A DNA stretch of 64,000 nt from Cololabis saira (Eukaryota > Chordata > Actinopteri > Beloniformes > Belonidae). A program made the translations under genes and the position numbers. Each line of letters starts with the position of its first letter. Position 1 is the first letter of the stretch. Of this stretch, positions 38,879-52,209 are shown piece by piece. The notes under the pieces are model-generated. The model was given only the letters and a program-made list of their open reading frames with translations. It did no database searches and was not told the DNA's origin. The stretch is from assembly GCF_033807715.1 (NCBI RefSeq), contig NC_084596.1, positions 35,550,879 to 35,614,878 of the forward strand. The letters are read 5' to 3'.

Positions 38879-39065
38879 TGATATTGTGAGGAAGGGACAA
38901 GACTAAATAAGCGTTCTGCTTCCTCCTGTTCCCTCTCGAACACATTGTTTTGCTGTGTGTTTTATTTTTGAATGAGACTATTAAATTGTTTAGCTTTTTT
39001 TATATTTTGATGCTTTTAATTTGATTGGGTTTTGTTGTGTTCGAGACAAAGCCAACAATAAACAA
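38879..39065 (+). mobile_element. L2-like LINE 3' tail
   Basis: GAAGGGACAAGACTAAATAA, CTTCCTCCTGTTCCCTCTCG and a final TTCGAGACAAAGCCAACAAT resemble the 3' untranslated end of fish L2-type LINEs, which usually finish with a TTCG.A.AAA motif. No coding part remains. Confidence 0.5.
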
Positions 39066-40178
39066 TATATAGTTGAAATCCCCAAATTATCATTTTAAAT
39101 CCACATTAAAATACAAAAGTGTAAGATTGTACGTTAAAAATATCCCAAAATAGCATAAAAACAGCAAAAGAGTGAGAGGAAATAAGTGCAGTCATGTCAC
39201 AAAAATGATGACTATGTGTTTGGCTGCTGAGATATCTGCCCATTTAGCGTGCTAAATAAATAGCTCTGGTCAATCCAGTCTTGTAATACCAGTTTTTGCC
39301 ATGTGTGGCGATAGCGAGCAACATAGCGGGCTCGATACAATATGATGACACGAAGATGTTGCATGGTTTGTGGGCGTACTTGAACTTGTTGCCAGTCATC
39401 GAGTACCGCCCCCAAGTCAGTATTTCAAGATAGGTGAACGGAAACAAGGATGGCTGAAGCTTTCTGCTGATTTTTTGTTGTTGATGGTAGAGTAAGTCAA
39501 GTTTCTATGGCATTTTCATATTTTAATGACAAGTTTATAGTTTGGGAAACAGACATGAACAAACTGTTTCAGAAAACAAACAAAAAGCATCCATTTTTTG
39601 CATGATTCTCCAAGTGTATGGCTGTTTATATCAATAACAAGTATTTTGTGTATTTTTACAGATGAGCACTTCTGTTTCTGTGCAGCATGTGTTCTTGCAA
39701 GCATGTGGGCATGTGGAACCAGGGAATACGTGTGAATTTATCACCGTGTCAGTTCTTAGCCTTGGGTTTGTAGGAGTCAGTGAAAAACAATCCCCCACCT
39801 TGAGGTAGCATGTAGAGCAGGATTTCAAGGACCGCTAAGAGCCTCTTTGAAGAGGAGCAGAGGAGTAGAGGAGCGGGCTGGAGACTGGAAGGGATGCAAG
39901 AAGAACGAAAGGGAAGGCAAGGACCCTGAATGAGGGGAATGGGTGAGAATAAAGGAGAGAGGACATGGGCAGAGGAGGAGTGTTTAAATGAGGTCCTGTG
40001 TGGCTGCGACAGCAGAAAAAGACAGTATAACAAGGGGGAAAGAGTTGGGGAGAACCAGAGAGAGATGTGCAAATAGACAGTGAAAGATATGCAGAGATGG
40101 CAAGAGTCGTGAAATCAGTGACAGCCTCGTGGAGATTAGAGGACAGCTAGTATAGAAATACCCATCCACACAGTATAT
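39066..40178 (+). other. Intron C segment, nothing recognised
   Basis: No gene supported. A purine-rich block runs from about 39840 to 40120. Confidence 0.45.
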
Positions 40179-40350
40179 ATATGGAGTAGGGATGGGCGGT
40201 ATGGACTAAAAAATGTATAAAAAATCTGGCATTTATCCCGATAACGATAAAAAAACAAAACAATTTAACTCCACCTTTTTAAACTATAAATCTATCTCGC
40301 TCTCAGATCCACCATGTTTGTTACACAAAAATGTCATCAATGGGAATTTT

Positions 40351-40502
<152 letters not shown>

Positions 40503-40693
40503 AGGGTCATTTCCTTCCTCCTTTCCTTGTTTTCTCCCTTCCTTCCTCCTTTCCTTGTTTTCTCCCTTCCTTCTCCCCTTTCCTTCCTTCCTTCCTTCCT
40601 TCCTTCCTTCCTTCCTTCCTTCCTTCCTTCCTTCCTTCCTTCCTTCCTTCCTTCCTTCCTTCCTTCCTTCCTTCCTTCCTTCCTTCCTTCCTT
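40503..40693. repeat. (CTTC)n microsatellite with duplicated lead-in
   Basis: A CCTTCCTCCTTTCCTTGTTT module is present twice (about 40513-40562), followed by about 110 bp of pure CTTC tetranucleotide. Confidence 0.95.
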
Positions 40694-40839
40694 TAACGCA
40701 GAATCATAAATCAGCTTTACACAAAAACATCATCAACGGGAATTTATCGTTTTACCGCAAGATGACAAATTCTTATCGTGAGGAATTTTTTTGACGGTTT
40801 ATCGTGAACGGTAAAATATCACCCATTCCTAATATGGAG

Positions 40840-43800
40840 AGGTTAAACAAGTTTTAAAAGAGAAGCCCTTATCGGTTGGTAGGAAGAGAGACGACATGAG
40901 AAGTGAGTGAGTGAGTTGGGAGTTGGTGTCGGCGGTCGGGGGAGTTACTGGTGTTGGAAAATGACATGTACAGTAAAACAAATACAGCAAACATCTCCCA
41001 CCCACGATGTTCCTCCCACTGGATTCAGCCTCGCCGCTCTCAGAGACACCAAACAAAAAAACACAATTAGTATTTCAACATGGCCTCCTTTATGCTGTTT
41101 CGGGCTGCTTTAATCCCTCCACAAAGACACCCAGAGAGGCTGAGGAATAGATTTGAACAGCCACATGTGGAATGTTCTGAAAAATTAAAATTAAAATCCC
41201 AATTTCCACGGGTATTGATTTTTAATGTTTGCAAGCGGAGTGGAACGCATGTTGAATATTTACAGGTGGGTCCAGGCAGTTTTCCAGCTGTTTACATCAT
41301 CCTGTTGTTCAGAATGTTTGGTAAATATGGCTATACTCCTGAGAAACTTCATATTAATTTAAAAAAAGAAGGAAAAGCAGGCCAGAATGTGGCTGCGAGG
41401 GGTTTAGGCTTTCAAGGAATCTACACTAGTAATGAAAATCTGAAGCAGTCTACAACTCTAATAGAATTAAAACAAACAAAGCGTAAAATTAGCGCTAAGC
41501 GCCCCCTCAGTTTTCACTTCATTAAACAAACAAGCAAAAAAAAAATACTGAATAAATATAGGCCTGCTTTCTTTCCCTCATCCGCGTGTGTGAATGCATG
41601 TGTTCATGTGTGATGATGCTGTGTTCTGGTGTCTGTGCACAGAGTCAGATGGTTTCCACGTTGTGAGAAAGTCAAACGTGGGGGAATAAGACGATCTGTG
41701 ACCCTCCGGTTAGGAAAGGATTTCCGAGCAGAACAATTTGTGTTGCCAGAGAGCCGGCCTTGACCTCGATGGCCATCTTGCTGCTGTGGGCTGAATCTCT
41801 TTAACCGCTGATCTACGAGAGCCGTTCCTCCCGCTCACGCGGGCGGGGGACACACAGGAATGTGGATGCGCATTTACACATCCGACAATAAAGCACGGAG
41901 AGATATACACAAATCAATATAACTCACTTGACCTCGCTGCTCCCTCTGTTTAAACCGAAGGGGGAATTGAAGGGAAGGAGCTCGGGAAGAGCTCCTCGCC
42001 TGAAGATGGAAAGGGAAAACAGAGCTCGTCTTTACCTCGGAGTGATGTGTCAGATGCCAGGTGGGTGGGAACTGCGGGAGGGTTATAGCGGCAGATTAGG
42101 AAAAGACGCAGCGTCAATACTGAGAGAGCTAGAGAAATAAGGATTTGGGAATCATTTGGGGAAGATGGCGAGAAAAATTGTGATGAGAAAATTTAGGAAA
42201 AGGAAGCAGACGTTGGGAATCGGGCGTGAGCATGGAAGGGGGGGAACGCACATCATCGCCAGGGACTGAAGCTGGATCGTCAACAGCCTGCAGGTCTGGG
42301 TGTCGACTGAAGCCGCCTGCCGCTTATCACTGCACATTACCCACCAGCCCCGCGGAGACCCCAGCATTATAAAAGCCCCCCCCGTCATCAGCTGCTGTCT
42401 CTATGCATGTCGCTACTCCTCCTGTCTGTGCCACACATGTCCTCATATGCAGCCAACACAGGGAGGGCGGGGGGAGGGGCTCTGTTTTTATTTCGGTAGA
42501 AGCCGAAATGCAAATGGATGCACACGCATCCCCCTCCTAACCCCGCGTCTTGCCGGCTCCCTCGCCCCGTCCTTGCCCTGCCTTCTGTCTGGCGGCCATG
42601 TCACGTGGCGCGCGATTGCTCGTCTGGGGCTGTGAGTCAGCCTGGCTCTGCTTCATTCATATTCACACACACTTGCATGACAAGACACAAGCACACACAT
42701 AATGACACACACATCAGCCAGCCTTTTATTCATTTGGAATTAATTTCCTCTTTCTAGTTATTTTCTTTCCCTGCTATTTGTTGTGCTCCTCCGTTGCTCC
42801 CAGAACGGTCAGCGCCGCTCCACTCCACTCATTTACTTATTATATACGGCCTGTAATGAATGAACTTATTAAGGATAAGAGTTTTTTTTTTCCTCTTTCT
42901 TCCTTCACACAACGTGGAGGCGAGGCAGCGGTGCAAGTGGAGCGTAATTCAAGAATGAGTTCCTCACTCCCCACCCAGTGACTCCTTGACATGGCAGCGC
43001 TTTCTAATGGCCAGAGGGCGGCGTTTGTGGCAGCCAGAACCGGTCTCTGGTGGTTTGGGTTTACCCTGAAGTCAATCCACTAATCACCCGCAACATTGAG
43101 GAGCAATTAGAAGCTGATTGATATAAAAACCTGCTTCATGTGCAAATGGTTCGTTCAGGTTCGCAGCTGCATTTATTAGGATATAATAAAAAATAAAAAA
43201 AAGCTTTGAGAGCTAACGGATGTAGGATAATGCCCCAACTTCAAAACACCTCATTACACATGTATAGTGTACTTAATAGCATTTTATGTGACAAAGTGGG
43301 ACCACTAGATGCCACAGTATGTATCTCCCAGCAGCATTAACACAAATCAGTCGACAGCGTGATTCATGAGGTTTCCCTTTTGAGGTATGTTTTGGGGTGC
43401 TGTGAGCTGTATAAGCCTTCTATTTGTGCGCCTTTCATTTCTCTTACCTGGGGGACAAACTAGCTCATGCATGTGTCAGTTTGCCGTTATTATTTCCATA
43501 TGCTCTCACTTAAAACGGTTGGCTAATCCTCGGTCACACGCCAGCAGCGCGCCCAGGATTATCTGTGTTTGTTTTCTCGTGCGGAGGAGAGATTGTGTTA
43601 ATCTCCTCGCGGGGAAAAAAAAAAAAAACAGAGAGAGATAGAGCAATAGAGGAAGAAAAAGAGAGGCAGGCCAACTTCTTCTTGATAAGTAAAAAAAAAA
43701 AGAAGACGACGACGACGCAGGACCCGTGACAGTGGAATAAGACAGAGACAGAAGGCAAGGGACAAGTGACAGAGGGAAGGCAGCAGACAAAGTCAAAAGG

Positions 43801-44749
43801 GAGATTTAGAAGAGCCTTTGTTCTCTCAACTCTGCAGCTGTGCTTGTTGGCAGACATGTCCAAAGCTGCATTTGTCATCAGACAAGTGTGATGTGTGATC
43901 TTGATTCAAAGTGCTCAAAATCAGAAAAGAACTCAAGCTGCCAAGGACAGCAGGGCGCCAAACATGCAAGTGGTGTACGCCATATGTGCTGACTGTGATG
44001 TACAAACATGAGGAGGTGAGCGAAAACATGCATGTGCTCACCTGCATTTACACAGCATCCTCTTGTTTTCTACCAATTACAGTAGAGGCTGGGAGAACCG
44101 GCAGCTCTGTGATGTGAAGCCTCGCCCCGTGCTTGTTCGACTGTAAGATGTGTAGCGCATGTGACTGTGGGTCGGCCTTTTTTAGAGGAGCGGTATTATG
44201 CATTGCCAGCCTAGCATGCAGGTTAGCTAATTAATTTCTGCTTACTGTGAAGCAAATTTAAAAGGGAAATTGTATAGAAATTAGAATTTCAAAAAGGACT
44301 TTTGAAGGCACGCATCACGGGAAGGTTACATTTGTAGAGTGTGTGGGGGAGGAACAAGAGGGCAGTGTGTGGAAGTGAGTGTGTGTGCCTTCACAAGAGC
44401 TGCAGATCAGATATTTTCAATTTGATGAGTGACTGCAAACAGTGAGAAAATTGAGAATAAGAGGAACTCTTCAAAGGTTTTTTTTGTTGCTTGTTTAAAC
44501 AGTGGTTTATAATGTAAATATTCCAGTTTTAAGATTTTAAGAGTTGGAAAATGAACCAAACCAAAGAAGATTTTCAGTATTATCCTCATTATTAATGTTT
44601 TTTAATGATTAATCTTTTAAATGTCAGAGGTGTTATTGTGTGGTTGGAGTGAACTGTTTTGAGCTTTAAAATCTTTGAAATTCAACTTTTCTCGCACTTT
44701 GAAACATAAATATAACATTTTAACATTAACATGACATTGTTTATGTAAT
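40840..44749 (+). other. Intron C segment, locally GC-rich, no gene supported
   Basis: Sequence from about 41930 to 42640 is richer in G+C and CpG than the rest of the intron, and 43600-43760 is purine-rich. An open frame of 177 codons (41080-41613) has low-complexity AT-driven composition, no recognised domain and no splice support, so it is not called as a gene. No repeat family was recognised. Confidence 0.45.
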
Positions 44750-44855
44750 AATTGCTCGGGGGTCATGTTCTGAGTCTCTGGAAAACACCTAGAGGCAACT
44801 TCTGTTGTAATAGACGCTATATAAATAAAATAGACTTGAATTAAATTAAACTACA
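44750..44855 (+). mobile_element. Retroelement 3' tail
   Basis: ATGTTCTGAGTCTCTGGAAA, CTTCTGTTGTAATAGACGCT and ATATAAATAAAATAGACTTG followed by AATTAAATT match the characteristic 3' tail text found after many fish LINE/SINE insertions. The element is a short 5'-truncated copy. Confidence 0.55.
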
Positions 44856-46558
44856 TAAATAAATGTGACTGATTTCACGCACAATTTTTTTTATCTTTTA
44901 TAAAATCTATTACTGCAGCTCCGTAGACTGCAAAAAAATAATTAATATAAGGAAGAAAGGAAGAAGAAAAATAAAGTGTGGAAAGATGCCACGGTCTGCA
45001 GCAATGACCACATGCAGCATTGTGGGAATTCTTTGGTGTCTTATAATCCTGTTTCAGACTCATGTCGGCTCTTGTTTTCTTGTGTTTCACGCCAGTCAAC
45101 GTGATCCGGTGCTAAAGAAGCACCCACAGTAATAACTGTGGCAGGTTATTGTCTCTTTAAATCCAGTTGAAATGAAGACTAATGTTTAAAAAACAAAAAA
45201 CAACATTGCAATTTTAAAATGCATGAATATGTACTTAATATGTTTTAAAACATCCCAGCTTTTTCTCAGTACTGCAGTATTACACTTTTCCCATTTCCAG
45301 AAAAAGACAGGAAGTCTACCAAAGTGCAACAAAAACGTACATTTGTGACTTGCTCATTTGTTCGAACCCCACTGAATTTATACACGTACATAGGGAATTA
45401 TCTTCAGGGTCACAACTGATTAAGTTTTTTTTTTGTTTTTTTTTTTTTTTTTACTTAGGTAGGAGCACTGGGTGATATAATGGGAAAAAATCGGGGATAA
45501 AAAATATTTTAATAAAAAAAAAAAAAAAAAAGATTAAGTTCATTGTAATTATAGAACATACTGTAAATATTTCTGGAGTTTGAGGCAGAATCACTCAAGT
45601 AAAAAGTGGACAAATGGCATAAATTGTCAGCATGACTTTAATTGTTGACAGATCAGGGTGTCAGGACTGGACATAAAAAGAGTATCCACCAAAGCTTGAC
45701 TTTTAGCAAACAAGGACAGGCTGTGGGTCACCACTTTGTGCCAAAAGCTGGCAGAGAATCATTGTTTGGTTAAAATAAAAATGTCAGTGCAAAGTGACAA
45801 AAAGTTTCAACTTCTGCAAAAAGATGCCAGAAGTCTGATGAAAATCTGAGCATGAAGGCCAAGGCCACAAATCAGCGCTGGAGACACGTGACCGCTGAGC
45901 CCTGCAGTTAAAAACTGGTCCAAAGACAAGCGCCACAGTAACAGTACATGTCAGTCCAATGTCCTCAGCTCTCTGAGTTTGAGGACACATGTGAGGACAC
46001 TAACTGAGCATTTTTTCCCCAAAAACTTGCTTTTTTTGTTTTATTTCTAAACTAAAAGCTCTCCCCCACTTTTCTATTATTGTATGTATTTGTATCACGT
46101 TTTCCTGGTCCACTCTTCCTCACTTACAAGCATCCAAACACACTTTCCACACTAGTTGCAGTGATTACGCAGCAGATCGCACCAGGTGGAGCTATAAATG
46201 AAACTTAGCACTTTACTGTGCATTTAATATGACTCCGTTGGACAACAGCAATCGGCATATCGTTACTTTATAGGACCACCTTCAGGATGTTTTCATTACA
46301 AAGAGGCTCAACGTGTTGGAAAGAGGTGAATATTGGTTTGGGAGTAGTCACTGCAAATATGAAATGGAGACGTGAACCACAGATGCGTTTCTGAAATAAA
46401 CACGTAAAGCTCTTTTACGCATTTTAACAATAGAGATAACACTTCACCAAGTATTCGTCAAGCATTTGGGGTAGCAGCATTAAACTGTTGTTTTATCATG
46501 CGAGCCATAACATTAACACTTCCTGCAGATGTCAGGGCAGACGTTCAAAGCATGAGCC
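44856..46558 (+). other. Intron C segment, nothing recognised
   Basis: No gene. A 30 bp T-rich run lies at about 45425-45455 and an A run at about 45513-45531. The text GGTGATATAATGGGAAAAAA between them may be a fragment of a hAT end like that at 40187. Confidence 0.4.
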
Positions 46559-46941
46559 TGTCATGGTCCTGGGGTGTTGAGTTTGAGTTGGTTGTGGTCC
46601 TTTCTGAATTCTCTTTTATTGTAAAGTTTTCTTGTGATGTTTTCTGTTGAAAATGCTTTTCCCCTCTATGTGATTTATTATATCACTTCCTGTTGTCCTC
46701 TCATTTTTGATTATCAACACCCGTGTGTTAACCTTTGAGTATCTGTAGGTGTGTTTATCTATGTTTATTATTTCCCTTCGATACCAGTTTGATGTCATTT
46801 TGCTCCTTGTTGCAGCTCCATTCATGCTTCCCTGTTTTTCTCTCTAGTTTTGTGCAACTTTTCTTTTTTAGCTACAGGACTTTTAGTACTCTCACCTCCT
46901 GGTTTCGTGCATTTGGATGCAACATTCCTGCAATCCTGACA
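46559..46941 (+). mobile_element. Possible diverged relative of the solo-LTR-like element
   Basis: It starts TGTCATGGTCC and ends CAATCCTGACA, and is T-rich with CACCTCCTGGTTTCGTGCAT before the end, much like the - strand of 33193-33557 (CTCCTTCCTCC...TTTGGGTCC before the TGACA end). No matching target duplication was found, so the limits are approximate. Confidence 0.35.
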
Positions 46942-47071
46942 GTGGATAATAATCTTTATTTGTCAGTTTATGAAACTCACTGAAATGAGTCTCTTTTAAC
47001 CCATCAGTAGTTGGACTAGGAGCAGCGGGCTGCCCAGGGAGCAGTTAGGGTTAGGAACCAAGTCCACCTCT
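46942..47071 (+). other. Intron C spacer
   Basis: Short spacer between two elements; nothing recognised. Confidence 0.4.
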
Positions 47072-47079
47072 GTAACCAC

Positions 47080-47676
47080 TAGAGGTGTCAAGTAACGAAT
47101 TACAAATACTTTGTTACCTTACTTAAGTAGAAATTTTGGTTATCTATACTTCACTGGAATAATTATTTTTCAGACGACTTTTTACTTTTACTCCTTACAT
47201 TTTCACGCAATTATCTGTACTTTTTACTCCTTACATTTTAAAAACAGCCTTGTTACTCTATTTCATTTCGGCCTTTAAAAAAAACTATCCAGTTAAATTG
47301 CTCCATCCGGATAGAGTGAATTTGGTTGTGGTTGGATGAGAAGTATAAACATAATACCATTCCGACACCTTATTGGTTTGTACGCGTCTGCTCTTTGAAA
47401 CACATGTTAATGCTCAATAGTACACATATATGCTTCTTTAATATATTTGCATTATACTAAGATGCATTCATTTTCAATGGCTTTTGTCCTTAATGGCTTT
47501 TTTTCCCCTTACATTACTTTTACTTTTATACTTTAAGTAGTTTTGAAACCAGTACTTTTATACTTTTACTTGAGTAAAAAACTTGAGTTGATACTTCAAC
47601 TTCTACAGGAATATTTTTTAACTCTAGTATCTATACTTCTACCTGAGTAATGAATGTGAATACTTTTGACACCTCT
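47080..47676. mobile_element. hAT-type element with near-perfect 8 bp target duplication
   Basis: It begins TAGAGGTGTCAAGTAACGAA and ends TACTTTTGACACCTCT, an inverted pair. GTAACCAC (47072-47079) and GTAACCTC (47677-47684) flank it and match at 7 of 8 positions. The inside is rich in CTTTTACTTTTA and ACTTGAGTAA motifs like the element at 6609-7306, but the termini differ. No coding frame. Confidence 0.8.
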
Positions 47677-47684
47677 GTAACCTC

Positions 47685-50600
47685 TAGGCTACACTACCAC
47701 TTCCCAAGTGGTGCACATGGAAACTGTGCATCACTGTCTAAGCAGAAAGCGGTCCATTGCTCCAGTTGTTTTCAGTTTTCATGTCAACATTAAACACAAA
47801 ACTAAAGTATTTATACTCAACACACTTGTACTGCGTAAAGTCTAGAAGTGGGAAATAGGTTTTTCTGTGGTTTTTAGAGATTACTGGCCTGAAAAATACA
47901 CCAAAACTGCAGAGGCATGAAAGCAAAAACAATTTATCTTCCAAATGTTCTTCTGAGGAAAACGGTGAAGTCCCTCACCATAAGAAATCTCGATGCAGCA
48001 CAGTCCAACAGCCAGTTGGAAGAACCTAAACTAGTGAGGTTTCAGTATTTCCTTTTGTAAGAAAATAAGACCCTTTCTGTCTCTTAACCCTATTGTATGA
48101 TGCCGGATGTATCATATTTGGCACATACATTTCTGAGACCTCTATAAACCACCCCATAATCAAAAAAGAAAAAAAGTTTTATTCAAACAAAAATATTATA
48201 CAAATTTAAACAAATAAATAAATACATAAACTTACCCAATGTATTCATAATGAACAATGAAACAATATTGGAAGTGTTTTTGATTTCGATATATAATAAA
48301 CACTTCAAAAATAAATATATTTGTTGTGTGTTATTTCATATGTCAGGCATTTATGGTTTAAATTAACTCTCATCTCCAATTCTGAAACATTTTTCATTGA
48401 TCTATTCACCCAAATCAGAGGGAGATTACTTACAGACCTGATAATAAACAACCAATTTATTAAAAAAACATATTAATGGATCATATTTATGAAAACAAAG
48501 AGTAGTACACCCCTGCACGGCCAGCTGTTAAGACTGTACATCTTAAAAGCAAACTTTCCATGGTGCACCCTGGGATGAGCAGGATAATAGGATGAAGCCG
48601 GGATAGAAAATTGATGGATCAGATATGTTTTTTGTGTTTTTGTGGATCCTTGTCTGTTGTTGTCGTGATGGCATCCTCCTCTTCACATTTACCCTCCAGC
48701 TCGCTCAGCCATTGCAGCTTCCAGCACATTGTCTGTCTCTCCCTTGCCGGTTGACAGACCGGTAACAATATTTCCTTGTCTCAATCTCGAAACAAACATA
48801 TCATATTATGTACTGCTGTGGATATTGACCGACAGACGGATTTGGTGAGATAGAAAGACCGTTTCTTCGCAGTAAGAACCGAGACCTGGGACTTCCAACA
48901 TTTTCCTGCACACGGGGAAAGTCTCGCCAGCTGAAATGTTCCTTTTTACCTTCTTTCCTCTTGCGTAACTCTCCTAATTGCTTATTCATCAATACCTTTA
49001 CTACAGCCTGGTTAAATTAATGCTAAGCAGTTGAAACTACTCTAAATCATAGTCTTAGCTTTCAGTGAAGGCAGAGATCCAAGGCAGAATGGAAGTCGGT
49101 GTTATTTCTTAAGCGTTAACTCTTAACAGAGACATCTCTACCCACTCCCTCAAAGCTCTATCAGCATGGCTGTAAGCTGCTCATTAAAGGTTGTGTGCAT
49201 TATATGTGTGTGCGTGTGTCTTTTGGGGATGTTGGAGCCAAGATAGCATAACGTGTGGAGAAAATGACAATGAGTTCCTCACAAGACAGAAAAATGCAAA
49301 ACCATAGTAAATGTTTTGTCACTGGGTGATAAGTGCTTCCCGTTTGGATGCATGAGGGAGGAGAATTGGTGTGTTGTGCATTGTCAGAGCTGGCACCCTG
49401 TTGCACACGCATTAGTGGGGAAAAAGGGGGGAGGGAAAAGGTGATGGAGTGTGTGAAGTGGTGAAAGAGAGGGTGGGGAGTGATGGAGTTGGGGATGCAG
49501 GGAGGGCTGGGGGTGATGAGTGTGTGTTCACAGTGTAAGTGACACCTCTCCTCCTCAGACAGATTGTCTCTCTGCCTCCCTGTAATAATGGGGACCCTGT
49601 TAGAGCACAATTTCCCCCCATCAATCCCCCTTCTGCAGACACAATGTCATGATCTTCATCTTTCTGTTCTCCTTTTTTTATGCAGATATTGTCGAATTGC
49701 TCACATTCTGAAGTCTTTCAGTTCGACTTTTCCCGGCATACTTTTCAATCTATCAGCAGCTCTGCCCTAAAAGTGCTGATTTTCTGCAAAGCTGTGTACA
49801 CTGGTTCACCGAGATTAGAATGAAAGGAAAGGATATCAATATTCCCATTGCTGGTGGGATCTTCTGATTTTTTTTCCTCTCTTTTTTTTCCTGACAGCAA
49901 CACTTCTGCATCACGCAGGGGGCCTATTGGTCCTCTGTTCGACGTTGTTCACTCTACCAATCACACCGAGATTATTTATGTGCATACTTATAGTCATGTG
50001 AGAAATGCAAGTAAAGACTCTTTCAATTTAACGGTTTCCCTGACTAAATGAAAATACATAATACAGATAAATCATCTTGTTCTTACTGGTAGTTAAAGTG
50101 GGCAAACACAACCTACGATGAGCAACAATTGTATATTAAGTGGTTCGCTAATCCTCCGCAAAATGTGAAAAACTGATAAAAAAAAACAAGTTAATTCCAG
50201 TTATTGCTACTAAATGTGGTTCTACAGGATAATAAATCATTTGTTGTACTTTCCACAGACTGTTTCCTGCTTTTTGTTATATCTAACACTATTAAATGTT
50301 TTGCTGTTCATGAGAAGTTGTATTTACTATGTTTTTTTTTAATATGATTTTTGCATGAAAAATTTTATTGCAGGTTTGGGAAATTCAATTTACATTTTTA
50401 GGACCCATAACTGCTTTTAAAGTATCTTATGATATATAAGCTCAAAATAATCAATTGTATTTGGACACACTACCCTCTCTTAGCTCAAAAAGACTGTGCA
50501 CAATCATGCTACTTCTCTAAAAATGTATCAGCAGCAGGTTTATGTTAGTGTGAGGGAGTAGATGTATGTGATTACTTGTGTGTGCCTCCATCCTTGCCAA

Positions 50601-51952
50601 CAATCATCTCGATGAACCAAATCGGAGACGGTTTCACTTCAGAGGCGCTGTGCTGGCTGGATAGCTGCACACAATCACAGTGAGACCTCAGACAAACAAG
50701 GTTCATAACTTCTCTGTAACAAACAATCTCTGGGAACTGAGCCCCTTTTGCCAAATCGAATCTATTGCACCTGCGTAGATGCAAGGATACAAAGGAATTT
50801 TTAATCTCCTCATAGCCAGGTATGGGTCTCCATGGTGATAGCAGAATCTCCATAGTGACAGAGATAGGGTTTCAAACAGGGCAAGTGTTCATATGGAACA
50901 TGGGAGAATGGTTTTGCTTTCATTTTAGTCATAGGAAACCCTAATGTTTATGGAAATCATCTGTTGACTCCACAGTTGTGTAGCGCAGCAGGCAATTTGC
51001 AACGCACCTGAAAGTGAACTCCGTCTCCACGCTATGTTTTCATAAAAACAAGCTTCACTTCTACCTTTTACAAGTCTGAAACTATTCCTAACAACACATT
51101 TGCAACATTAAAAAAAGACCAAAAAAAACAAACTTCTTGACAGGTACAGACCAAAACAAAACCTAGTTTTTTTTTTTGTTTTTTTTTTCACAACACTGCA
51201 GTACAAAACAATGCTAAAGCCGAGGAAAAAAAAGAAAAGAAAAGGAAAAAAAATCTTATCTGCTCCTGCAGCAGATTGTAAAACTAACTTCAAAAACTCC
51301 TGTGAATGCACCAATGACATTCAACTTGCTGGAAGTATACTCCAAATCTATATATTTCTACTTTTATCATGCCAAGAATATCCAAACATCAACTCCAAGT
51401 AATGTCAAAGTGACACCCAAACACGTAGTGACTTCAGTGTCGAAGTTCTGAAGAAGCTTTTTAACTTTGTGAGCATCAAGAATCTCATTGGTAACGCTGG
51501 AACATCAAAACCTCATGAATGCCTTCTTCCACTTCACACACAACTCCACCATCCAAGCAGCCACCCACCCACAACAAACTTCAAAGTATCACTTCAGACA
51601 CCCAAACGTCACAACATGGATGGTTAGCCATGATGTTATTCACTCCAGTTTATTCCGAGCTTATTTTGGATGTGACCATTCTCTACCTCTGATATACTAA
51701 GAAATTCATTATGCACCATCTCACAGCTTTTGATATGTAATTTAGAATTCTTCGGTAGAGAATTCGGTGTGAGAACTCTACCCAACTAAGGTATAAACAC
51801 ATGATTTGATGTTTAAAACTGTGAAATGTGCGTAATTTCATGCCATTGAAACATGCCTCCAGTGCTAATTTCACATTATGTTCATATGTAAGCATTACAT
51901 TGTCACATACTTCAAGACTAACCCGTTAATAAATCTTCTCTGTCCTCCCCAG
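47685..51952 (+). other. End of intron C
   Basis: Ordinary AT-rich intron with a purine-rich block at 49400-49530 and T runs near 49870, 50330 and 51165. No repeat family or gene was recognised. It ends in a pyrimidine tract and AG before the EC3-EC4 exon. Confidence 0.5.
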
Positions 51953-52209
51953 GCAGTGGACTATGAGAGTCGGAGCTCTTACTCCTTCTCTGTGGAGGTC
52001 CTCAACCCAATCATCGACCCTCGCTTCTTACGTCGAGGTCCATTTAAAGACCGCGCTTCAATCCAAGTGGCAGTGCTGGACGCTGATGAGCCACCCAAGT
52101 TCACCCGCTCCCGATATCACATGGATGTATCTGAGAATTGCCCGCCGGCCTGCACTGTGGGCAGCGTCAGTGCTTCCGACCCAGATACTAGACTGACCAA
52201 CAATATCAG
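51953..52209 (+). CDS. cdh24: Cadherin exon: end of EC3 and first half of EC4
   Basis: A 257 bp exon follows TCCTCCCCAG and ends at a GTACAG donor, two bases into an arginine codon. It starts AVDYESRSSYSFSVEVLN, continues IIDPRFLRRGPFKDRASI, then LDADEPPKF, SENCPPACTVGSVSASDPD and ends LTNNI(R). DADEPP closes EC3; DPD belongs to EC4. IDP..LRRGPFKD is the best paralogue marker and points to cadherin-24. A cysteine pair in ENCPPAC within EC4 is not something I recall from paralogues. The length is one codon above the 254 bp I recall as usual. Confidence 0.95.

Noticed and set aside
41080..41613. 177-codon open frame on the + strand
   Set aside because: No recognised domain, lysine- and isoleucine-rich text from AT-rich DNA, no similarity to cadherin and no sign of splicing; chance opening is more likely.
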